Source: Paraburkholderia youngii
GTDB taxonomy: Bacteria > Pseudomonadota > Gammaproteobacteria > Burkholderiales > Burkholderiaceae
Direction of reading: 5' to 3'
DNA: 64,000 bases
NCBI RefSeq assembly: GCF_013366925.1
Contig: NZ_JAALDK010000003.1
Coordinates: 496,001-560,000 of the forward strand
This document shows, piece by piece, positions 19,440 to 28,285 of this stretch (its first letter is position 1; each line of letters opens with the position of its first letter). Position numbers and translations under genes: made by a program. The notes below the pieces were generated by a model. It did no database searches and was not told where the DNA came from. It saw only the letters and a list, made by a program, of their open reading frames with translations.

Positions 19440-19569
19440 CTATTTTCGGGCGGCAAAGGCCTGATCCATATCCCTCGCACGCTGGATTTCGTCGCCGTGC
19501 AGGTACATCGATGTCGTCGCGATCGATGCATGGCGCAGGTTGTCGCGCACGCTGGTCAGTTTGGCCCCG
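19440..19569 (-). pseudogene. tyrosine recombinase, displaced 3' end
   Basis: It encodes GAKLTSVRDNLRHASIATTS, a run with Tyr in TTSMYLH (the catalytic Tyr region), and the end DQAFAARK. It is the missing C-terminus of the recombinase at 23671-25188. Removing the IS at 19578-23662 with one copy of its 8-bp repeat rejoins the frame as HALASGAKL. Confidence 0.85.
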
Positions 19570-19614
19570 CTAGCGAGTCGGGTCTGAATAATTCGTTTTC
19601 GGCGACGACGCCGT

Positions 19615-20312
19615 TCATGGTGTCGAAGCGGAAGCCGCGGAGCGGTTGAGCAATGCGACAAGTACAAGGACGTAAAAACGCCGCAGCTTTCTGAGGATCA
19701 TGCACAGGTTGTGGCCGGCACCACATAGCACTGCGTTGATCGCATCCCCGAGCGCGCCCTTGAGCCAGTTCCGGTCGAGTTTGCCGTCGGCCTTCATATG
19801 ACCGATCGCTGGTTCAATCGCGCTGCGCCGCCGGATCATGGCGCGCAACGTGCGCGTGATGCCGCGTCGCAGGCCGGGATGGTAGACCTTCACCCCGTCT
19901 GGCTCAGCGCCCCGGTAACCACGGTCGACGATCGCGATTTCAGGTTTGACATCGCTGAGAATCGCTGCCTGCTCCAGCGCTTCTTCCAGCGTATGTCCAT
20001 CGTACGGATTGCCCGGCATCGAGCGGGCACCCACCAACAGCCCTTCCCGGTGTGTCGTCGTGATCGACACCTTGACGCCAAACTCGTATGGCGTGCGCGC
20101 CTTACCCTTGGCCAGGCACTCGACTTCCGGCGCGTGCAGCGCATACAGCTTATTTTTGTCCTTCGTCTTCTGCGTCAGGATTCGCTTCGTGCGGGCAATC
20201 AGTTCCTGCAGCTCAGCTCGCCTGTTATCAACCACCGTGTCGAGTTGCCGTTCGACATCGCGCATGACGCGGCCGACACGCGAGCGCAGGGTGCGCACTG
20301 CCTTTCTCATCC
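19615..20312 (-). pseudogene. IS5-type transposase, 3' part
   Basis: It continues from the 5' part at 22917-23541 after removal of IS66: RRMR joined to KAVRTLRSRVGRVMRD. It carries KLYALHAPEVECLAKGKA, PYEFGVKVS, then DRGYRGAEPDGVKV and the RRRSAIEPAIGHMK block with the catalytic Glu. The stop is at 19615. Confidence 0.8.
20305..20312 (+). repeat. IS66 target-site duplication (left copy)
   Basis: The sequence tctcatcc at 20305-20312 recurs at 22909-22916. The 8-bp length is standard for IS66-family insertions. Confidence 0.9.
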
Positions 20313-20384
20313 GTATGCGGTCCGTGAACGACGCCCCTCAGAGTGATGCAGTTGACGGCGCGGGGTACTGGGAATTGGTACGGA

Positions 20385-21965
20385 TCAGCGGAGATCGACG
20401 GGCATGCGCCAAGGCAGCAACGCTTCGTAGTCATCTGCCGTCTTCGCTAGAGGCAGACGCTGGAACAGCCACGTGAGGTAGCGGTAGGGATCGATACCGT
20501 TGGCCTTTGCCGTTTCGACCAAGGTATAAAGATTGGCACTTGCGTTCGCGCCATCAACAGTGTCGCTGAACAGCCAAGAGCGGCGTCCCACGCAGAATGG
20601 GCGAATCGCATTTTCACAAGCATTGTTGCTAACGGGCCAATCGCCGTTCTCGATGTAACGGATCAGCTTTGGCCACTGCGCACGTAGGTAAGTCAGTCCT
20701 TTGCCAAGAAGGCTTTTCGGTACGACACCGTGCGACTGCTCGAGCATCAGCGCGTGGATCGCGTCGAGCACACGTGCGCTGTATCGCCGTCGCAACCGCT
20801 GCCGTCGCTGTGCAGACCACGTCTCGCTACGCACTTCGGCGGCAAACAGCCTGCCGATCAATTTGATGAAGCGCGTCGCAAGAAGGTCGTGGGTTCGTGC
20901 CGCCTTGGGCACGCTGTCTTCTGCCTTGACGAAGTACCGTCTCACGTGAACCCAACACCCAAGGTGCACGAGCTCGTAGCGCCTGGCGATATCGTTGTAG
21001 GGTTCGTAGCCGTCGGTCATCATGACCGCGCCTGACCGGATTCCAGTGAACAGCCTGTCGGCCAGTTTTGTACCGCGCCCGGGTGTATAAGTGAAGCAAC
21101 GGATCGGCACACCCGAACCCGTCATTTGCGCCCACAGGTAGCTCGTCGTTTTTGGCCGGCGGCCTTCTTCTTTCAGCACCTGCAGCGTCGTCTCGTCGCA
21201 ATAGATCAGCCCGGCGTCAAGCAGCGCGTCGCGCAGCAGGTTGATCACGGGCTGCGACGCGAGACCGACGCGGACCATGCTGGCCGCGATCGTGTTCGAC
21301 GAGATGTCGCCGCCGAATCGACGCAGCAAGCCAGCCTGGCGATACAGAGGCATGCCGAACTGATACTTGCCGGTGGCGATCCACGCGAGCGCCGATTCGC
21401 CCAACAGCCCACGAGGGATGATGCGTGCCGGCGCCGGCGTGACCTTGATACCGAGATCGCAGCACGGGCAGGCATACTTGACGCGCTGGTGCTGGATCAC
21501 GCGAAGCTGCTCCGGAATGACGTCGAGCTGTTCGCTGATCTCCACGCCGAACTCGACGAGCGCATGTCCGTCGTTCATGCAGAAGCGCTCGGCTTCGGGC
21601 AATTCGTGCCGCACAACGTCGCGCGGCAGGTTGGGATCGAGCGGCTTGCGATGGCCGCGTTTCTTGCGCGTGTGTGCTGAGACCGTCGACTCCGGCGAGT
21701 CTTCCTGGGCGGGCATGCGCCCGGCACCGAGCACTTCTGCTTCATTGAACAAGCCGAGCTGATCGGAACCTCGGGCTTCGCTCTTTACGCCGAACAACTC
21801 CTGACGGTAAGCCCGCAGGCGCTCTTCGGCAAGGTCGCGTTCCGCTGTCACGAGTCGTAGGGCACCGCGTAACGCTTCCTGCTCCTCCCGCAATGCCCGA
21901 GCCGCATCGCGCTCGGCGAGTAGCGCTATCAGTTCCTCGGCGGTGATCGTGACGTTGACCGGCAT
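20385..21965 (-). CDS. tnpC: IS66-family transposase TnpC
   Basis: The 526-aa protein has an N-terminal coiled coil (about residues 10-60). A Zn-finger region follows with KYACPCCDLGIKVTP, then the DDE transposase core (YCDETTLQVL, MMTDGYEPYN, and Glu in NACENAIRPF). A short C-terminal domain ends YEALLPWRMP. Length, domain order and position after tnpA and tnpB match functional IS66 elements. No lesion is seen. Confidence 0.93.
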   Translation of the reverse strand: MPVNVTITAEELIALLAERDAARALREEQEALRGALRLVTAERDLAEERLRAYRQELFGVKSEARGSDQLGLFNEAEVLGAGRMPAQEDSPESTVSAHTRKKRGHRKPLDPNLPRDVVRHELPEAERFCMNDGHALVEFGVEISEQLDVIPEQLRVIQHQRVKYACPCCDLGIKVTPAPARIIPRGLLGESALAWIATGKYQFGMPLYRQAGLLRRFGGDISSNTIAASMVRVGLASQPVINLLRDALLDAGLIYCDETTLQVLKEEGRRPKTTSYLWAQMTGSGVPIRCFTYTPGRGTKLADRLFTGIRSGAVMMTDGYEPYNDIARRYELVHLGCWVHVRRYFVKAEDSVPKAARTHDLLATRFIKLIGRLFAAEVRSETWSAQRRQRLRRRYSARVLDAIHALMLEQSHGVVPKSLLGKGLTYLRAQWPKLIRYIENGDWPVSNNACENAIRPFCVGRRSWLFSDTVDGANASANLYTLVETAKANGIDPYRYLTWLFQRLPLAKTADDYEALLPWRMPVDLR

Positions 21966-21997
21966 GCTGGATTAGACCATGTATGCCGGCGGGTTGT

Positions 21998-22351
21998 TCA
22001 GCTCACACGCCGATATTGCTGCCTCGGATGTCGACGGACCGTCGTGATGTCATCGCCGTCGAGCAGGGCATGCAACACGCTGGTCGTCATCGTCACGACC
22101 TCGGCCTTGTTGTCGGGCCAGATAAAATGGCTTGCCTCAAGGCGTTTCGTCATAAGCCAGAAGCCGCTACCATCCCAGCAAAGAATCTTGATTCTGTCTC
22201 GACGCCGGTTCCCGAAGATGTAAAGCGAGGAGTCCATTGGATTCAGGTGCATCGCCTGTTCAACGAGAATCGACAGGCTGTTCATGCCGTACCGGAAGTC
22301 AACCGGATCGCGATGTAAATATACGCTCAGTTTTTCGTCGAACCGGAACAC
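21998..22351 (-). CDS. tnpB: IS66-family accessory protein TnpB
   Basis: The 117-aa product (KLSVYLHRDPVDFRYGMNSL, YIFGNRRRDRIKILCWDGSG) is the typical IS66 Orf2/TnpB. It is needed for transposition of three-gene IS66 elements, though its biochemical role is not settled. Its start overlaps the end of tnpA by about 25 nt, which indicates translational coupling. Confidence 0.92.
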   Translation of the reverse strand: MFRFDEKLSVYLHRDPVDFRYGMNSLSILVEQAMHLNPMDSSLYIFGNRRRDRIKILCWDGSGFWLMTKRLEASHFIWPDNKAEVVTMTTSVLHALLDGDDITTVRRHPRQQYRRVS

Positions 22352-22821
22352 GGCATCCTCCCCAGGATCTGAATCAGCGTCGTCAGCTCGTCGATCGTCG
22401 CGATGGCCTTTCCGAACTGGAGCTCGACACCGTTGGACAGGCGCACATGCACTGCGAGTGTCATTGACCCGGCTGACGCTGAGGCCGGTGGCGCCGTCGC
22501 CGCATGGACAACCGGGACGAAGGCGGCAGCATTCGCCACATGTGGCAGCACTTCATTGCCAGCGGCTGGAACATCAATCAGCACGCCCTCCAGGCTCGGT
22601 GAAGGCTGTTTGGTGTCGGCGTGCCTCTGCTGATATTGGGTCACCCAGGTACGCAGCAGATTCGGGTTGATGTCGTATTCGATTGCCGTGCGAGCTATCG
22701 ATACGCCTGGCATCAAGCATAGACGGACAAGCTCATCGCGTGCCTCATTATCGTATTCGCGTCGGCCATCGCGTTTCTGGCCAATCACCAGACGGCTTCT
22801 CAAGTCTTTTTTCTCTGTCAT
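22327..22821 (-). CDS. tnpA: IS66-family TnpA (helix-turn-helix protein)
   Basis: The 164-aa product has a helix-turn-helix region near residues 25-65 (DELVRLCLMPGVSIARTAI, YDINPNLLRTWVTQYQ) and a variable C-terminal half. It is the first gene of the IS66 operon and overlaps tnpB. It likely binds the element ends. Confidence 0.9.
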   Translation of the reverse strand: MTEKKDLRSRLVIGQKRDGRREYDNEARDELVRLCLMPGVSIARTAIEYDINPNLLRTWVTQYQQRHADTKQPSPSLEGVLIDVPAAGNEVLPHVANAAAFVPVVHAATAPPASASAGSMTLAVHVRLSNGVELQFGKAIATIDELTTLIQILGRMPCSGSTKN

Positions 22822-22916
22822 CGGTGCAAGTGTCTACGTGTCCACGTGGACACGTAGCATCAGAGTGCAGCGATTTTCAGACAAGGGCGTCCTTGGTGGA
22901 CCGCATACTCTCATCC

Positions 22917-23541
22917 GCCGGTACTGCTTCGCGTGCGCGTAGCGGCTGATCTGGGTGGCCAGGCGTGGTGCTTCGCGGTTGTAGTTCTGACGCAGTTTCA
23001 GGCCGTGCCGCGCAGCTGCCTTCACGAGGTGTTCACGACAGCGCTCCAGCAGTCGCGAGTCAGTCGGATGTGCGATCGCCTTGGGCATCACGGTCGTATC
23101 AACGATTACGCGTTTCGCGCTCGACGCCTTGATCACTCCGGCACGCTTCGCCGCGTCGATCGTCTCGGCGAGCAACTCCTCGACACCGGCTTCTCCCAAC
23201 CGTTTGCGCCATCGCGTGAGGCTGGACGGATCGATCGGCGGTTCGGCCTGCAAGTACGTCTCGCCCGTAAAAACCTGCCAGTACGGGTTCTAAACCCATT
23301 GCCACACAACATCCTCGTCCGAGAGGTCGAAGGCGTGCTGCAGATACAGCAGACCAGCGATCAGTCGAGGCGAACTCGCAGGTCTGCCTTTACCCGAAAC
23401 GAAACTCGCGCTCATCGATGCACTGAGCCGCTCCCAATTGATCAGCTCGGCCAGCCGTACCAGTGGATGCTTGAGATTGATCTGTTCGCGCAGTGGATGC
23501 CGGAACAAATCCTTCTCCGTTACAGGCGCCTTCGGACCCAT
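22917..23541 (-). pseudogene. IS5-type transposase, 5' part
   Basis: From a start at 23541 it encodes EKDLFRHPLREQINLKHPLV, ASPRLIAGLLYLQHAF and SSLTRWRKRLGEAGVEELL, then VIVDTTVMPKA with the first catalytic Asp. It stops at HAKQYRRMR, where IS66 entered. A TAG at 23290-23292 interrupts WQWV/NPYWQ. The gene was thus dead, or suppressed, independently of the IS66 insertion. Confidence 0.8.
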
Positions 23542-23662
23542 CTAAACCTCGTCAGAATTTGCAGGCTATACCCAGCAATATGCCAGGTCTCTGCAATTCC
23601 AACAACACGATTTCCGCCGGAAACCCCCAACGCTTAAGGCTCTACGGTTTGTTCAGGCTGGA

Positions 23663-23670
23663 CTAGCGAG
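23663..23670 (+). repeat. target-site duplication of the IS5-type element (right copy)
   Basis: The sequence ctagcgag at 23663-23670 matches 19570-19577. Confidence 0.85.
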
Positions 23671-25188
23671 GGCGTGGCTCGCGTGACTGTGGCGCATCCA
23701 GTGCGGACTCGCGATACCCGCGTCGCCGTCTTCGCCCAGACTCGCGACCAGTGATGTCTTCGGGTTCCAGCGTTGTGGCGTGACAGGCAGGCGTCGCTGT
23801 GCAAGGTACTGATCGAGCGCAGTACGCGCGACCGGCGGCAGTGCCACCTTGCCGGGCTTGCTGCCCTTGCCGACCAGATGCAGCCAGTGATCACCGTGCC
23901 CGTCCACGCGGATGCTGCCGACCCCGGCGCCGACCAGTTCGCTCGCGCGCAGACCCGTCGCGTAGCCGAAGTCAAGCAGGAAGCGCAGCCGCTGCGCCGC
24001 TGGCTCCGACCAGCCATAGGACCCTCCGAGGCCGTCGGCAATCGCGCGGACCAGCAGCCACTCACCCTCGGTGAAACCGCGCGTCGTGTCCAGCGCTGGC
24101 TGCGAGGCGTGGCCTCGGACCTTGACGCCGGAAAACGGATTGGCGAGCACGTAACGCTGCTCGATCAGCCAGCGAAACAGCGCCGAGAGCACCGTCAGTG
24201 CGTAGGCTGCTGAGCGCGCTGACAGGCCGCTCGTAAAGGGGCGCCATTTGACGGAATCGCGCGGCCGCGGTGGCCCGACCCAGCGCTCGCGCGGCGCCGG
24301 ACGTCTCACGAACGCCCGGTAGGCGATCGCGTCGTCGGTTGTCAGTGACGACAGCGCCCGCCCGCGTTCGACGATCGCCCACAGGATCAGCCGCTTGGCC
24401 TCCTTGCGATAGGCGCGCTGCGTCGTCGCTGTTTCGTGCAGCGCAAGCCACGCCTGTACCGCCTCGTAATCGTTCGTCGCGTTCAGCGTGCAGGCATTAC
24501 GCGGCGCCCGGAAACTGCCCTGCAAGCCATCGACCTCGTGCGGCAGGCGCAACTCTTCCCACGGCACGATGCTGCGTGGCTGGGTGACCGCGACCAGTGC
24601 GCGGGCGCGCTCGGTCAACAGCGGATGCCCGGCGAAGAAGGCTTCGACTTGCCGAGCCCCCATCGCGCCGAGCCCCTCGATCGTTCGCCACCATCCGCGC
24701 CGTCGCGGGATGCGTACGGTCAGTTCCGAGAGCGTATGGATGCCGTGTGCACGCAGGGCATTCGCGGTCCGGGGTGCGAGCCACCGTTCAATGTCGTCGC
24801 TGATCTGGGGCTGTGGCGCATTCACCGAGGGCAACGTCCTGAGCGCGTGTTCAACTGCCTTGGCTCGCCCCTGCCGCTCTTGGGGCGTGTGCTGGAATAC
24901 CGCCGCCAGATCCAGTCGATGGCGGCTTTCGGCGAACGCGATGAGCTGCCGGCGGATGCGGCCGAGCATGCCACGTGCGGACTGGCCCGACGCCTTGAGG
25001 CCAGGCAGGTAGCGCAGGACGGTTGCACGTGAACTGAGGCCTGCATACCAGCCACGCAGCGCGGCCAGCGCATCGGCATCCGGGAACCCGGGTTCGGCAG
25101 GCGTCGCGGCCGGGGGCGCCGGGGCAGACGCGTCTTCATCGGTTGAGGTTACGTACGTAAAATTAAGATGGTAGCCCGATAATATCAA
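23671..25188 (-). pseudogene. tyrosine recombinase of the Tn3 element, 5' part
   Basis: About 506 codons from a TTG at 25188. An N-terminal integrase-associated domain (about residues 35-190) precedes a SAM-like core-binding region and the catalytic domain, with the first Arg in ATGLRASELVGAG and the HxxR box in HWMRHSHASHAL. It normally replaces a serine resolvase in resolving co-integrates of such transposons. The Tyr-bearing end was moved to 19440-19569 by the IS5-type insertion, so this product cannot catalyse strand transfer. Confidence 0.8.
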
Positions 25189-25242
25189 TTATTGGTCTGT
25201 CACGCTTTAAACTGGCGCCCTTTCAGTTTCTTCCGCCTCTGG
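25149..25242. promoter_or_regulatory. divergent control and possible resolution site region
   Basis: A perfect 12-bp palindrome (ttacgtacgtaa, 25149-25160) is followed by AT-rich repeats (ataatatcaattatt) between the divergent recombinase and tnpA genes. In related transposons the recombination core site and both promoters lie here. The role is inferred from position only. Confidence 0.35.
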
Positions 25243-28200
25243 ATGCGCGCCCACAACGACCATCTCGCCCTGCTGCCCGAAGCAGAACGGCAAGCGCTCT
25301 ATGACCGCCCCGAATTCGATGATTTCCAGCGCGCGGGGTACTTTGCCTTCACCGCCGACGAACTGGCGCTAGCGGAACGGCGCCGCGGCCTGAACGAACA
25401 AATACTCTGTCTGCTGCAAACCGGCTATTTCAAGGCCACGCGGGCGTTTTTTACGTTTACGGAACCTTCCGCTGGAGGATGCGGGATACCTGCGCGAACG
25501 CTATTTCCCTCAACAGGCGCTTTCGCCAAGACTCATCCGGTCTGCGGAAATCTACGCGCAGCGACGCGAAATCCTTTCACTGTTCCGCTTTCGCCTCTGG
25601 TCGAAGCACGACAGCCCGTCACTCACGCAACGCACCGCACAACTGGTACGGCGCGATGTGACACCCGCATACGTGGTCACCGAACTCATCATCTGGCTGA
25701 ACCAGCAACATATCGTACGGCCGGGTCATACCACCTTCCAGACGATCATCAGTACCGCGCTGCGTGAAGAACGGCAACGACTGGCCGCGCTGATCGAGGC
25801 GCAAATCACCGATGACGTCAAGGCCTCGCTACAAGGCCTGCTCGTACGCGACGAGTCGCTGTCCGAACTCGCTGCTATCAAGCAGGATGCGAAATATTTC
25901 GGACCTCACATGATGGGACGCGAGCGCCGCAAGCGCGCCACGCTCGAACCCGTCTACAACGCCGCCCGACCCATCCTGCCCCAACTCGGTATCTCACAGC
26001 AGAATATCGCGTATTACGCGAGCTTGGCACATTTCTATACCATCTATGACCTACGTCAGCCGCAACCCGGGCAGTCATTCCTGTACCTGCTGTGCTACGC
26101 CTGGCAGCGCTACCGGCAGCTGAACGACAATCTCGTCGATGCCCTGCGCCATCACACGAAGAAGTTCGAAGACGACAGCAAGGCCAGTGCCGATCACGCT
26201 TTCATTCACGCCAAGCTTCAGCGGCAGAAAGATACACCTCAGGTCGGCAGGCTCCTGCAGCTCTACGTCGATGACTCGCTCGACAATGTCACGCCGTTCG
26301 GAATCGTGCGGCACCAGGCATTCAGCATCCTGCCCAAGGCTGACCTACAGCAGGTCGCCAGCCTGTTGAGCACTAAGCCCCTCAGCCAGATGGAGCTGCG
26401 CTGGCAGGCCGTCGACGAGGTCGCCGGGCAGATTCGCACGCGGCTCCGGCCGCGGGCGACGACACTCCAGTTTTCGAGCGCACGCAACGACGATCCATGG
26501 CTTGCGGCCCTGCACTGGATGCGAGGGGTGTTCGCTCGCCGGCAGCGCCTTGACCGACAACCGATCGACGACATTCCTCCCAATACAATCCCGGAGCGAC
26601 TGCGCCCGTATCTGCTCACCTTTGGCGACCGGGGCCAGCCCACAGCCCTTCGCGGCGATCGCTATGAATTCTGGGTCTACCGGCAACTGCGCAAACGCAT
26701 CGATAGCGGCGATCTGCCTCTGAATGACAGTACCCAGCATCGACAGTTCAGCGACCATCTTGTTCCTGCCGATCGTACGGCAGCCGTGCTCGACAAACTG
26801 GATCTCGCCTAGTTGCACCAACCGGTACAAGTCACCGTTGCCGCCTTGTGCGACGAGCTTCGCAAACTCTGGCAGTGCTTTGACCATGAACTGCGACAGG
26901 GCAAGCTCAAACACCTTGACTACGACGCGCAACACAGCACCCTGACGTGGCGCAAACCCAAGGCCGACAAAAACGCCACACAGCAGGAAAGCTTCTACGC
27001 GAAGCTGCGCGCGCTACGCGACATTGCCGACATCATCCGGTTTGTGAATGAGCGTTGCGGCTTCCTGTTGACGATGACGCCCCTGCAACCCCGTTACGCG
27101 AAGAAGATCGCCGACGCGGACAGCTTGATGGCGGTGATTATTGCGCAGGCCACCAATCTCGGCAATCTCGCCATGTCCAGACCTGCGATATCCCGTATCA
27201 CACACTCGACGAAACATATCGCCAGTACTGCCGTCTGGCCACACTGCGGGCTGCCAACGACCGGGTTGCCAACTTCATCGCACAATTACCGATCTTCGAG
27301 TACTACTCGTCCGATCTTGGCGCACTTTTCGGTGCCATCGACGGACAGAAGTTCGCTGCCGCCACTCCGACCGCAAAGGCGAGGCACTCGCGCAAATATT
27401 TCGGTCGCGAACGGGGAGTCGTCGCCTTTACCTCCCTCACCAATCAGTTACCACAACACGACCGATATCGCGCCGACGATTATCACCGGAGACATGCACA
27501 GCATCAACAAGATGAATTTCGCGGCCATGTACTGGTTCGAGATGGACTTTGCGCCGCGCTTCACCAACCTGCAAGCACAGCTAAAACATCTGTTTTGCGG
27601 CGACGACATTGAGCAGGACGACAATTTCCTGATCAAACCCGCTGGACAGATCGACTTGCCCGCCATCTGCGACGATCCGTGTGTCTTCGAACAGATCATC
27701 GCGTCACTCAGCATGAAGGAAATGAGCCAGCAGGCACTGGTTCGCAAGCTTTGCGCATTGTCTCCACATCACCGCACGCGCCGTGCCGTCTTCGAGTTCG
27801 GTAAACTCGTGCGCAGCATCTACACGCTGCGCTACATGCGCGACCCACAACTGCAGCGCAACGTCCATCGTCCGCAGAACCGGATCGAAGCGTATCACGC
27901 GCTGCGCGGCTTCATCGCCGAGGTCAGTGGCAGAAAGCACCTGATCGGCAAGACCGATCACGACATTGCGATCAATAACGAGTGCGGCCGGCTGCTGGCC
28001 AATGTCGTGACCGCCTTCAACTCGGTACTGCTCTCACAACTGAACGCTACCAACGGGAGGGAAATGAGAAGGCGCTCGCGATGCTGAAGAAGATTTCTCC
28101 GGTGGCGTGGCCGCGCATCCACTTCCTCGGGCATTACACGTTTCGCAACGAGAACCCGATCGACATCGCGGCCATGCTTGCGGGTCTCGACCTTCTCTAA
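25243..28200 (+). pseudogene. tnpA: Tn3-family transposase TnpA (copy B), multiply damaged
   Basis: It starts at ATG 25243 (MRAHNDHLALLPEAERQAL) and ends LLAGLDLL at 28200, close to the full length of about 980 aa. There are five lesions. A frameshift lies near 25460. A TAG stands at 26810-26812 between LDLA and LHQPVQ. A 1-nt loss follows NLGNLAMS near 27180. About 65 bp are deleted near 27448, removing part of the core found in copy A. A final frameshift comes before NEKALAML. The second and fifth frameshifts are shared with the inverted copy at 12212-13087. No active transposase can be made. Confidence 0.85.
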
Positions 28201-28220
28201 CCACCTGAAATCAAGGGACT

Positions 28221-28258
28221 TCCATTCCAAAATTTCTGCGGTTCCGGCTTACAACCCC
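28221..28258 (-). repeat. right terminal inverted repeat of the Tn3-family element
   Basis: Read inward it begins ggggttgtaagccggaaccg. It pairs with 19380-19417. Confidence 0.75.
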
Positions 28259-28285
28259 ATGTACGGCCAGGTCTCAGGGCTGATG

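Larger units (their letters stand above)
20313..22908 (-). mobile_element. IS66-family element, apparently intact
   Basis: The 2596-bp element has ends starting gtatgcggtcc (20313) and the exact inverse ggaccgcatac (ending 22908). It carries tnpA, tnpB and tnpC in the standard order on the minus strand. The 8-bp target duplication tctcatcc is perfect. All three genes are open, so it is probably active and the youngest layer of the nest. Confidence 0.92.
19578..23662 (-). mobile_element. IS5-type element interrupted by IS66
   Basis: An 8-bp direct repeat ctagcgag flanks it (19570-19577 and 23663-23670). Its ends align as tcgggtctgaataattcg and tccagcctgaacaaaccg. Without the IS66 insertion and its repeat it is about 1.48 kb. 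It split the tyrosine recombinase of the surrounding transposon. Confidence 0.85.
19380..28258. mobile_element. Tn3-family transposon with nested IS5 and IS66 insertions
   Basis: Imperfect 38-bp terminal repeats (about 27 of 38 matching, both beginning ggggtt) lie at 19380-19417 and 28221-28258. Inside are a leftward tyrosine recombinase and a rightward tnpA transcribed divergently from near 25.2 kb. The recombinase is split by an IS5-type element (19578-23662), which is split by an IS66 element (20313-22908). Without these insertions the transposon would be about 4.8 kb and carry no other cargo. tnpA is damaged, so it is immobile on its own. Confidence 0.8.

Noticed and set aside
19375..28263. 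Exact 5-bp target duplication for the Tn3 element
   Set aside because: The flanks are ttgta and atgta, one mismatch, so I report it as near but not as support for the insertion.
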